Below are positions 46,387-54,267 of a stretch of DNA of 64,000 bases, piece after piece. The stretch lies in contig CAWBVA010000012.1 in the NCBI GenBank assembly GCA_963792125.1, forward strand, positions 372,001 through 436,000, written 5' to 3'. Below the pieces are notes generated by a model. That model searched no databases and had not been told where the DNA came from. It saw only the letters and a program-made list of their open reading frames with translations. Numbering within the stretch: position 1 is the first letter of the stretch; every line of letters starts with the position of its first letter. The position numbers and the translations under genes were made by a program. Source of the DNA: Methanocella_A sp963792125. GTDB taxonomy: Archaea; Halobacteriota; Methanocellia; Methanocellales; Methanocellaceae.

Positions 46387-47338
46387 TGGTCTTTCCCTCC
46401 ACGAGGTCCATGAACACGTCTTCGAGATCCATCTTCTTGCGGCCGAACTCTACGACCTTGACGCCACCGGCGAGGACCGTTTCCAGCAGGCTGTCCTCGG
46501 CCTTTGCGTCATCAGTGACGCTCACCAGCATGGCGGTATGCCCGTTCTGCCCTGCCATGTTCACGGCGGACACCCAGGGCAACTGGGTGATCTTCATACG
46601 AGCGTTCGCCGCGTCGCCCTTGACCACGACACGGTAGGTAACGTTGCCCTTTCCCGCGAGCAGCTGCTCGATGGGGGCCTGGGCGACCAGTTCGCCGTGG
46701 TTCAGGATAGCCACGATGTCGCTGACTTTCTGGACGTCATCAAGGATGTGTGTCGAGTAGAAGATCGTGGTCTCGCTGCGAATCTTGTTCATCAGTTCAA
46801 GCACGTCGCGGCGGCCCATCGGGTCCAGGGATGCGGCCGGCTCGTCAAGAATCAACAGTTCCGGGTGGTTGATGTATGCCTGTGCGATCCCAAGGCGCTG
46901 CCTCTCGCCACCCGAGAAGCCCTTGATTGGCCGGTCTGCCTTGTCGTCAATGGCGACCAGCTTCAGCGTGTCCTCGATGCGGGCCTCGATCTCGTCCTTC
47001 GGGCCTTCGTAGAAGAACTTCGCGGTGAACCGGAGGGTTTCACGCGCGGTCATGTACTCGTAATACCTCGGGTCCTGCGCCAGGTATCCGATACGGTGCC
47101 GGATCTTGATGCTGTTGCCGATGGTGTCCATGCCGAATGCCGAGCATGTGCCGCTCGTCGGCCTGATCAGCCCGAGGATGAGCTTGATAGTCGTCGTCTT
47201 GCCCGCGCCGTTTGGGCCCAGGAAGCCGAAAATGGATTGCTTCGGCACCTTGAGGTCCAGCGATTTGAGGACCGGTTTGCCGTTGTATGATTTGGTAAGC
47301 TTCTCGGTGCTTATTACTAGATCGTTCGTTTCTGTCAT
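46376..47338 (-). CDS. ABC-2 exporter ATPase 2
   Basis: The intact ATPase of 320 residues has Walker A GPNGAGKTT, signature FSGGERQRLGIAQ, Walker B LLILDEPAASLDP, and switch FYSTHILDDVQKVSD. The C-terminal extension contains TAMLVSVTDDAKAEDSLLET and KVVEFGRKKMDLEDVFMDLV. It is very similar to ATPase 1 over its length. The ATG at 47338 follows GGAGGTTAT, an excellent ribosome site; the frame opens at 47356. It and permease 3 form an operon, probably extending to the MFS gene. Confidence 0.92.
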   Translation of the reverse strand: MTETNDLVISTEKLTKSYNGKPVLKSLDLKVPKQSIFGFLGPNGAGKTTTIKLILGLIRPTSGTCSAFGMDTIGNSIKIRHRIGYLAQDPRYYEYMTARETLRFTAKFFYEGPKDEIEARIEDTLKLVAIDDKADRPIKGFSGGERQRLGIAQAYINHPELLILDEPAASLDPMGRRDVLELMNKIRSETTIFYSTHILDDVQKVSDIVAILNHGELVAQAPIEQLLAGKGNVTYRVVVKGDAANARMKITQLPWVSAVNMAGQNGHTAMLVSVTDDAKAEDSLLETVLAGGVKVVEFGRKKMDLEDVFMDLVEGKTNVN

Positions 47339-47344
47339 ATGATA

Positions 47345-47475
47345 ACCTCCGGCCATGTACAGCCTGGCGGTATGTATATCAAGAGTATATGCACATCAGA
47401 CATTGATACATATAGTCATCGTATATACATCTTAAGCAGAGGTACATACATACGATAAGTATATAAAACTTTTGA
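47345..47475. promoter_or_regulatory. Divergent promoter region with repeated GTATRTAYAT words
   Basis: Between ABC ATPase 2 and tldD, related short words recur: GGTATGTATATC, GAGTATATGCACATC, TTGATACATATAGTC, TCGTATATACATC, GGTACATACATACG and AAGTATATAAAAC. Several are partly palindromic and roughly 20-25 bases apart. They may be operator copies or overlapping TATA boxes; this cannot be resolved by eye. Confidence 0.35.
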
Positions 47476-47682
47476 CTCCCATTGCCTTAGCCGGTAGAAG
47501 CGAGCGCACGATGCCTGCTGCAAGAGGTAAGCACATGACCGGCTATGGCATGGGGCCTGGCATTCTGCATGAAAGCGGCCTGTGTTCCCTCATTATGGTA
47601 GAAATGGATTTATACGAACATACGCAAAGTAGCAAGCGTACAATTAATTTCAGGTTCGTTTTTCGTCCGCAGGTGATGGTAC

Positions 47683-49017
47683 ATGCAAGAATTTTATGAC
47701 GTAAGGGAGCTTCACGGCTACACAACGGCAATCGCTTACGATAACGGCGAGATCGACGAGGTCTCGACTCATTTCATGTCCGGGGCGGCGGTAAGGGCGC
47801 TGATCGGCGGCTCCTACGGCTTCACCACCGTAGACGACCCTTCGCTGGTGAGCGATGCCATCGACTCGTCGCTGTCCCTCGCCCGGAGGCTCAACAAGCT
47901 GAACCCCAGGCCTAAAATCACTCTCAAGAAGGCCCAGTCTGCGCAGAAGGAAGTATATCGTGTAAAGAAGAACCCTGCGGACATATCATTGCGCGAGAAG
48001 CAGGACTTCTGCAAGGCGATCGAGGCGGCCATGAAGGAAGCTGACAAAAGCGGCATGATCAAGAGCACCCGTGTCAACTATTCCGAGTCCTTCACGCACA
48101 GCGTCCACTATGGCACGGATGAGGACCGGATCGAATATGACATCAGTCGGACAGGATTCAGCTGTACGGCCGTCGCAGGCGAGAATGGCAATCTCCAGGC
48201 GGGACGGCGCAGCTACTTCAACGTCGGCGGCTACGAGGTATTCGGGCAGTGCGATCCCATGAAGCTCGCGAAAGAGGCCACGGACGAGGCGGTCTGTCTG
48301 ATGAGGGCAAAGCATTCTCCCGGCGGGCGCTTCGACGTCGTGCTGGACCAGGAGCTTGCCGGGGTGTTCATACACGAGGCGGTCGGGCACGCGTCGGAAG
48401 CGGACACGGTGCTCGACGGCGACTCCTGCCTCGAAGGGAAGTTCGGCCAGAAGATCGGCAGCGAGCTGGTGACCGTCCATGACGACCCGACACTGCCGCG
48501 GTACGGCTATTATCCCTATGACAGCGAAGGCGTGCCCTCCCGCCGGACCACGATTATCGAGAAGGGCGTCATGAAAGCTTATCTCAACTCCAGGGAAACG
48601 GCGGCGAAGCTTGGCGGAGAGCCCGGCAACGCGAGGGCGGGCGGCCTGGCGCGTCCGGTTGTCCGCATGAGCAATACGTTCATCGACAACGGGGATATGA
48701 CCAAAGACGAGGTCTTCGAGGGCGTGAACGGCATCTACCTGAAGGGCTCCCGCGGCGGCCAGGTGAACACGGGCGAGGGTGTGTTCCAGTTCAATGCGGT
48801 CATGGGCTACCTGATCAAGGACGGGAAGATCGGAGAGGCGATCCGCGACGTATCGCTCTCCGGCAACACCCTGAAGACACTGAACAGCATCGTCCGGGTC
48901 GGCAACGACCTGAAGTTCAACTCCGGAAGGTGCGGCAAGGCCGGCCAGGGCGTGCCTGTCGGCGACGGGTCGCCGCATATTCTCGTCAAAGACGCCGTCG
49001 TGGGGGGACACGCATGA
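47683..49017 (+). CDS. tldD: TldD metalloprotease subunit
   Basis: TldD and TldE/PmbA form a hetero-oligomeric protease that degrades unfolded peptides and matures some modified peptides. The 444-residue protein has the zinc motif HEAVGH near residue 227, DSEGVPSRRTTIIEKGVMKAYL, and NTFIDNGDMTKDEVFEGV. The ATG at 47683 is fixed by AGGTGAT nine bases upstream. Its stop overlaps the pmbA start, so expression is coupled. Confidence 0.93.
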   Translation: MQEFYDVRELHGYTTAIAYDNGEIDEVSTHFMSGAAVRALIGGSYGFTTVDDPSLVSDAIDSSLSLARRLNKLNPRPKITLKKAQSAQKEVYRVKKNPADISLREKQDFCKAIEAAMKEADKSGMIKSTRVNYSESFTHSVHYGTDEDRIEYDISRTGFSCTAVAGENGNLQAGRRSYFNVGGYEVFGQCDPMKLAKEATDEAVCLMRAKHSPGGRFDVVLDQELAGVFIHEAVGHASEADTVLDGDSCLEGKFGQKIGSELVTVHDDPTLPRYGYYPYDSEGVPSRRTTIIEKGVMKAYLNSRETAAKLGGEPGNARAGGLARPVVRMSNTFIDNGDMTKDEVFEGVNGIYLKGSRGGQVNTGEGVFQFNAVMGYLIKDGKIGEAIRDVSLSGNTLKTLNSIVRVGNDLKFNSGRCGKAGQGVPVGDGSPHILVKDAVVGGHA

Positions 49018-50354
49018 TCGGAGAAGAGATACAGGTCATCGGCCAGGCGAAGAAGCTGGTCGACCTGGCGATGAGGATGGGCGCGAGCGAAGCCGAAGTA
49101 TACGCATCTTCCGGCAGGATCGTCACCGTGGAGACAGTCCGCGGCGATCTTGGCTACGGCGAGGAAAGCGTGTCCGGAGGCATCGGCGTCCGGGTCATCT
49201 CCGGAGGCGCCGAGGGCTACTCGTCGTCCAACGACCCCTCGAAGTTCGAGGAAGCCGTGAAAGCAGCTATCGAGTGCGCGAAAGCCCGTCCGGCGGACCC
49301 CGAACTGAAAGGGCTCCCCGGGCCGAAACCATATAAGAATGCACACGGCGTCTTCGACAAGCGCATCGAAGAGATGGGGCTGGACAAATGCATGGATATC
49401 GCGGCCGGCATGATCGAAGCGGCGAAGGAGGACAAAAGCGCCTCCGTCACGTTCGGTAAGCTGTCCTGTGTGGTCTCCGACACAGCGATCATGAATTCCA
49501 GCGGCGTGAATGTGGAAGACCGTGAAACGGTGTTCATGGGCTACGTCGACATCATCATGAAGGAAGGCGACCGCGTCTCGACCGCCTACGACTACGACGT
49601 CTCACGGTCTCTGGACCTGGACATGCAGGCCGTCGGCCACAACGCCTCGAAGCTCGCCCGAAGCTCGCTGGAGTCAGAGCCGACTTACGAGCAGACGAGC
49701 GACGTCCTGCTTGGCCCCAACGCGTTCGGGGACTTGCTGGAATCGACCTTCCTGTCATCGATCAACTCCGAGAACGTCCAGAAGGGCCGCTCCGGGCTGG
49801 CAGGGAAGATCGGCCAGCGCATCGCAGCGGAAGGGCTGACTGTGGTAGACGACGGCCTCCTCGACGGCGGCCTTGGCTCCTCCAGGTCCGACGACGAGGG
49901 CGTGCCCTCGCAGAAGACGGTCATCCTGGACGACGGCGTGCTGAAGACGTTCCTGTACGACACGTACACCGCAGGCAAGGATAAAAGGGCGTCCACCGGC
50001 AATGCGGTCCGCGGCTCTTATTCGACGCCACCGATGGTGGGCCCGCGCAACATCTGCTTCGAGTACCCGAGGAGCGACGTGGTAAAAGAGACCGACCGGG
50101 GCATATACGTGAACTCGGTCATCGGCGCTCACACTGCGAACCCGATAAGCGGCGACTTCTCCGTAGAATGCCGGAACGCCTTCGTAGTCGAGAACGGCGT
50201 CATGACAAAGCCGATCAAGTCCATGATGATCAGCGGCAACGTGTTCGACCTGATGAAGAAGGTGGACGGCATGGGCCGGGACAACAAGTCCGTAGGATCG
50301 GTCGTCTCGCCCACGGTCAGGGTGAAGGACATAAGGGTTACTCCGGGGGCATGA
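49014..50354 (+). CDS. pmbA: TldE/PmbA protease subunit
   Basis: The 446-residue partner of TldD lacks HExxxH, as expected for TldE. It shows SGGIGVRVISGGAEGYSSSN, LDGGLGSSRSDDEGVPSQKT and the C-terminal GIYVNSVIGAHTANPISGDF with SVECRNAFVVENG. The start is the ATG in the ATGA overlap with tldD (49014-49017); the longer frame from 48930 lies inside tldD. Confidence 0.92.
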   Translation: MIGEEIQVIGQAKKLVDLAMRMGASEAEVYASSGRIVTVETVRGDLGYGEESVSGGIGVRVISGGAEGYSSSNDPSKFEEAVKAAIECAKARPADPELKGLPGPKPYKNAHGVFDKRIEEMGLDKCMDIAAGMIEAAKEDKSASVTFGKLSCVVSDTAIMNSSGVNVEDRETVFMGYVDIIMKEGDRVSTAYDYDVSRSLDLDMQAVGHNASKLARSSLESEPTYEQTSDVLLGPNAFGDLLESTFLSSINSENVQKGRSGLAGKIGQRIAAEGLTVVDDGLLDGGLGSSRSDDEGVPSQKTVILDDGVLKTFLYDTYTAGKDKRASTGNAVRGSYSTPPMVGPRNICFEYPRSDVVKETDRGIYVNSVIGAHTANPISGDFSVECRNAFVVENGVMTKPIKSMMISGNVFDLMKKVDGMGRDNKSVGSVVSPTVRVKDIRVTPGA

Positions 50355-50486
50355 AATGGTACGCAGGGCGGCCGCTTATACGAGCGGCCTCCGCCGCGGT
50401 CACGCGCGCGGAGACTGCCCGGGCATTTTTTAGAATAACTTTAAATAAGCGTCAGCTATTGTAGCTTTTACTATCGGTGGGCTCGC

Positions 50487-50975
50487 ATGAAGGTTACAAA
50501 GACTGACCGCAAATCCAGAGGCATGGACCTCGACGCGATTACTATCTTACTGAATAAAGCGCCGGTCGGACGGATGGCCACCATATCGCCCGATGGCATG
50601 CCGTACATCGTCCCGGTCAACTTCGCCTTTGAAGGCGACCGCATCTACTTCCACTGCGCCCTGGAAGGGATGAAGCTCGACTACATCAAAGCCAACCCCA
50701 AAGTCGGCTTCGAGGCCGACGAGCTTCTCGAACTGTATACGACCCCTGGCAAGCCCTGCGGCTGTACCTCCTACTACCGGAGCGTCATCGCCCGGGGCAG
50801 GGCAGCCATTGTCACTGACAGGGAAAAGAAGCTGCACGCCCTCTGGCTGCTCGTCGACAAATATGCCGGCAATCGCGATGGGGAAATGCCGGCGGATATC
50901 GTGGACAGGACCTGCGTTGTCGAGATTGTACTCGACGAGATCAGCGGCAAGGCGTACCTGCCAAAAAGCCAGTAA
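50487..50975 (+). CDS. Pyridoxamine 5'-phosphate oxidase-like flavin-binding protein
   Basis: The 162-residue protein matches the FMN-binding split-barrel family related to NimA: VGRMATISPDGMPYIVPVNF, RIYFHCALEGMKLDYIKANP, and TSYYRSVIARGRAAIV. Relatives bind FMN or F420; given the F420-rich background either is possible. Function unknown. It follows pmbA after 132 bases and precedes a large inverted repeat. Confidence 0.85.
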   Translation: MKVTKTDRKSRGMDLDAITILLNKAPVGRMATISPDGMPYIVPVNFAFEGDRIYFHCALEGMKLDYIKANPKVGFEADELLELYTTPGKPCGCTSYYRSVIARGRAAIVTDREKKLHALWLLVDKYAGNRDGEMPADIVDRTCVVEIVLDEISGKAYLPKSQ

Positions 50976-50985
50976 TTATTTTTCT

Positions 50986-51146
50986 AACATGGCGCCCTTG
51001 GCCCTCGGCGCCCTTGGCGAGCATAAACGGTTCTTGCATTTTCCGGTACGCATTCCCTGACAGAGCATGCGTTGCCATTGCTGTATTGGCAATGCGCCCA
51101 CTGTCATGCTCGCCAAGGGCGCCAAGGGCCAAGGGCGCCAAGAAAA
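50986..51146. terminator. Large two-armed inverted repeat between convergent genes
   Basis: TTGGCGCCCTTGGCGAGCAT-type sequence at about 50991-51024 is complementary to ATGCTCGCCAAGGGCGCCAA and AAGGGCCAAGGGCGCCAAG at about 51105-51141. The loop contains a second stem (GCGTTGCCATTG / GGCAATGCGC near 51070-51098). This is the most regular of the CCAAGGGCG elements and lies between convergent genes. Confidence 0.7.
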
Positions 51147-51166
51147 ATAGGGCAGGAGCTTTAGTC

Positions 51167-52540
51167 CTAATTTCTAAAGCTCTGTATCGGCGCCGGTATC
51201 CGGCCGCCACGCCTGACGAACTTCGCGGACGAGAACTTGTTCAGCCCCATGACCGGGCTGCCGCCCAGCAGGCCGCCGAACTCGACATACTCCCCTTCTT
51301 TCCCGGCAGGGATAATGCGTACGCCGGTGGTCTTGGCGTTCACCATGCCGATGGCGCACTCGTCGGCGATTATCGCGGAAATGGTCTCTGGTGCCGTATC
51401 GCCGGGCACTACGATCATGTCCAGGCCGACAGAGCAGACACTGGTCATGGCCTCGAGCTTGTCGATGCCGATGGCGCCGACCTTGAGGGCTTCCACCATG
51501 CCGGCGTCCTCGCTCACCGGGATGAAGGCGCCGGAGAGGCCGCCCGTATACGAAGTGGCCATCGCGCCGCCCTTCTTCACTGCGTCGGTGAGCAGCGCCA
51601 GCGCGGCGGTCGTGCCGTGGGTGCCGCAGCGCTCCAGGCCCATGACTTCCAGGATATTGGCTACGGAATCGCCCTCTGCAGGAGTGGGCGCGAGAGACAG
51701 GTCCACGATGCCGAACTCCACGTCGAGGCGATCGGCCATCTCCCGGCCGACCAGTTCGCCCATCCGGGTGATCTTGAACGCGGTGCGCTTGATGGTCTCC
51801 GAAAGCTGGCCCAGGTCTGCGTCGTCCATCTGCGACAGGACTGCACGGACCACGCCGGGCCCGGATATGCCTACGTTGATGACTGTCTTCAGGCTCGCCG
51901 TCGCCGTGGAAGGCTCCGGCCATGAAAGGGTTGTCGGGGGGCGCGTTGGCGAAGACTACGAGCTTCGCACAGCCGATCGGGTTGATGTGCTGCCGTTTTC
52001 TTTATCACCTGGCCCATGAGCAGGATGGCGTCCATGTTGATGCCGCTCTTGGTGGTGGCGACGTTGATCGAGCTGCAGACACGGTCCGTGCTGGTCAGAG
52101 CTTCGGGAATGGAGTTAATGAGAATGGAGTCGCCAACGGTGAAGCCTTTGTGGACTAATGCCGAATAGCCTCCGATGAAGTCGATGTTGAGCTTTTTGGC
52201 TGCGTCATCCAGCGTCTTTGCAACGCTGACCGCGCCGTCGATGGCCTCGCGTCTCGGAGGCGCCGGCCAGCGGTGTGTCCAGCAGGTTTCCGATGGGCGT
52301 AACGGCAATGCGCTTGTTGACGATGGGAATGCCAAACTTCTCCTCGACAGCCTTAGCCTCGGAGACCAGGTTCTTCGCCCGCGTGGTAATGGTGTCGTAG
52401 ATGTTGTCCCGCATCTTGTCGATGTCAGGAGATATGCAGCCGCGGAGGTTGATGCCCATGGTCACTGTGCGAATGTCGAGGTGCTGGGCCTGTATCATGC
52501 TGACGGTCTCGAGGATTTCCTCGATGGAGTACACGCTCAT
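51167..52540 (-). CDS. UPF0210/DUF711-family protein (three frameshifts)
   Basis: The joined protein of about 457 residues matches the UPF0210 (PFL-like) family: IQAQHLDIRTVTMGINLRGC at the N-terminus, IDFIGGYSALVHKGFTVGD in the middle, INPIGCAKLVVFANAPPDNP, and AALALLTDAVKKGGAMATSY near the C-terminus. Breaks at about 52245, 51995 and 51900 are each repaired by one base. The family is uncharacterised but is regularly preceded by an ACT-domain gene, as here (four bases apart), which suggests amino-acid-linked control. Confidence 0.85.
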
Positions 52541-52544
52541 CCTT

Positions 52545-52823
52545 TTACACCCTGTGCATGTACTTGAAGATGTTCTCGTGCTGCACGGTGATCTGGACGC
52601 CCTGCTCCTTTCCGACCTGCGCCATCCGCTCCTGGAGCCGGGCGAGGTCGTGGTCGGTGATGTCGGCGATCAGGATCATGGTGAACAGTCCCTGCACGAT
52701 CGTCTGGCTCAGGTCCTCGATGTTGACGTTCAGGTCCGCTAACGCTTTCGTGATGGCCGCAATGATGCCCGGGTGGTCGATGCCGTTCACCGTGATGACG
52801 GCGCGTTCTTTGGCTTTCTGCAT
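52545..52823 (-). CDS. ACT-domain protein, UPF0237 type
   Basis: This 92-residue protein is a single ACT domain (AVITVNGIDHPGIIAAITKA, NIEDLSQTIVQGLFTMILIA). It resembles the small regulatory proteins encoded with UPF0210 partners and the N-terminal half of GcvR. It probably binds a small ligand such as an amino acid. It starts next to the stop of the upstream methyltransferase gene (52824) and ends four bases before the UPF0210 gene, so all three form an operon. Confidence 0.9.
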   Translation of the reverse strand: MQKAKERAVITVNGIDHPGIIAAITKALADLNVNIEDLSQTIVQGLFTMILIADITDHDLARLQERMAQVGKEQGVQITVQHENIFKYMHRV

Positions 52824-53856
52824 TTACATCCCTTTATCCTGTGATTTTTTTATAACCGTGATGTGCCTCGTGAGGCTCCTGTGAATCCGCTGCTGGTGCG
52901 TTTCAATTACAGTAAAGCCTACATCGATTAATAGCTTTTCCATCGGCGCTTTCGAGACGACGACCGCGTACCGCTCCGGCTTCAGCACCCGGAAGATCTC
53001 AGTCAGCGCGCCATGGTGGAAATCGCTTCCCGGAAGTCGCCGCGATGGGAGTGGACTGCCCGTAGGGGAAGTCGGTCACGATGGCGTCGACCGAGCTGTC
53101 TTTTATCCCCATGCACAGCGAGTCCTGGCGGACCACGTCGTAGTCCGTGCCGTAGAACCGCAGGTTCTTGCGCGTGCCGCAGACCATCTTCTTCTGGATG
53201 TCGCAGCCGACCACGTGTATGTCCCGGCTGATCAGCCCGGCCTCGACAAGAGTGCCGCCTGTGCCCGAAAACGGGTCGAGCATCCAGCCCGAACGGATGC
53301 GAGTCATATTCACGACCGCCCGGGAAATCCGTGGCATCAGCACCCCCGGCAGGAAAAACGGTTTCTTCAGGGGCGCTCGCTCATCGAAAGCAGAGCGATC
53401 GACCCGGCAGATCAGCCTGCCGAAGATGCAGACGTCTTCCGTGATGATGGCCCGGAAGATGATGTCAGGCTCCGTCAGGCTGACCGGGTAGCCCCGGTGC
53501 CAGATGGCGGCGCCCAGCTTTTTCTCGAATTCCGATGTGATTTCACTGTAATTCTTCACCCGGCACAGCCTGACGACAAAGCTCTGACCTTCCTTCATCC
53601 CGAGATCGACGACTGTGGCCTTTTCAATGATGGCAGCCTCGTCTGCCGGGCAGACAAAGAGCATCTGCAGGATGTTGTGGGTGAGGGCGAGCCGGTGGGC
53701 AAGCAAGTCCGGATCGGCATCCGTCTCGATGATAATGGCCTGGTCATACTCTGCGGTGACCCGGTATGGCCACCCGTATGCCTCGATGCACCCGATGACC
53801 TCGCTCTTAGGCAGCGTCCCGTGCTCTCCCGACAGCTCGAATACCAGCGCTCTCAT
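52824..53856 (-). CDS. Trm11-like tRNA (guanine-N2) methyltransferase with THUMP domain (frameshifted)
   Basis: The N-terminal 150 residues form a THUMP-like RNA-binding region. The methyltransferase domain has the SAM motif LDPFSGTGGTLVEAGL and the catalytic-type DFPYGQST, with VVGCDIQKKMV between. This fits archaeal Trm-G10/Trm11 enzymes that methylate guanosine 10 of tRNA. A shift at about 53025 moves the frame to ALTEIFRVLKPERYAVVVSK, ending RHITVIKKSQDKGM and a TAA at 52824-52826. Corrected length of about 343 residues is normal. It is the first gene of an operon with the ACT and UPF0210 genes. Confidence 0.8.
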
Positions 53857-54267
53857 GTCATTCCGCGTGTAATCCTTGTTTGGATATACTCTTTTGCGTC
53901 GCCATCTACACGAAACGCCATTTCTATGTAGCCATGAGCCTGGCTTTCTCGGGCCTTGTCAAACAAGTATGAAGCTCGGCATGCCCGGGTTATTGCAGGC
54001 TTCGAAGGCATACCCCGGGCGCGCGATCAGCCAGTTGATCAGTGCCACGAGGGCCAGATCGATTCGACGGAAAAGACCCCGGCCTTGATCGCCAGGAGCG
54101 TTTTGACCGGGCCGGTACGCTCCTGCCCGATAATCCTACGCAGAATCAGCAACCTGACGTTACCACTTAGAAGAGAGCAGTGGCCGCAGGTGATGCGGAT
54201 CATTTTCAATAGAAAGAGCGAGGTGAAATAAGCCTTTTGCACAAAGATCGGAAGCATTGGACATCGG
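53857..54267. other. Unresolved 411-base stretch
   Basis: No gene is supported. On the minus strand a hydrophobic segment (LALVALINWLIARPGYAFEA, stop at 53959) could join, through one base, to an upstream frame containing VRLLILRRIIGQERTGPVKT, making a possible protein of about 85 residues. The reading is tentative because both strands have open frames here. Confidence 0.25.

Noticed and set aside
45803..47290. 495-codon plus-strand open frame opposite ABC permease 3 and ATPase 2
   Set aside because: Antisense to two clearly recognised genes. A similar shadow frame lies opposite ATPase 1 (41784-42671).
53956..54231. 91-codon plus-strand open frame
   Set aside because: No ribosome site, no protein-like pattern, and an equally plausible broken frame exists on the other strand, so neither was called.
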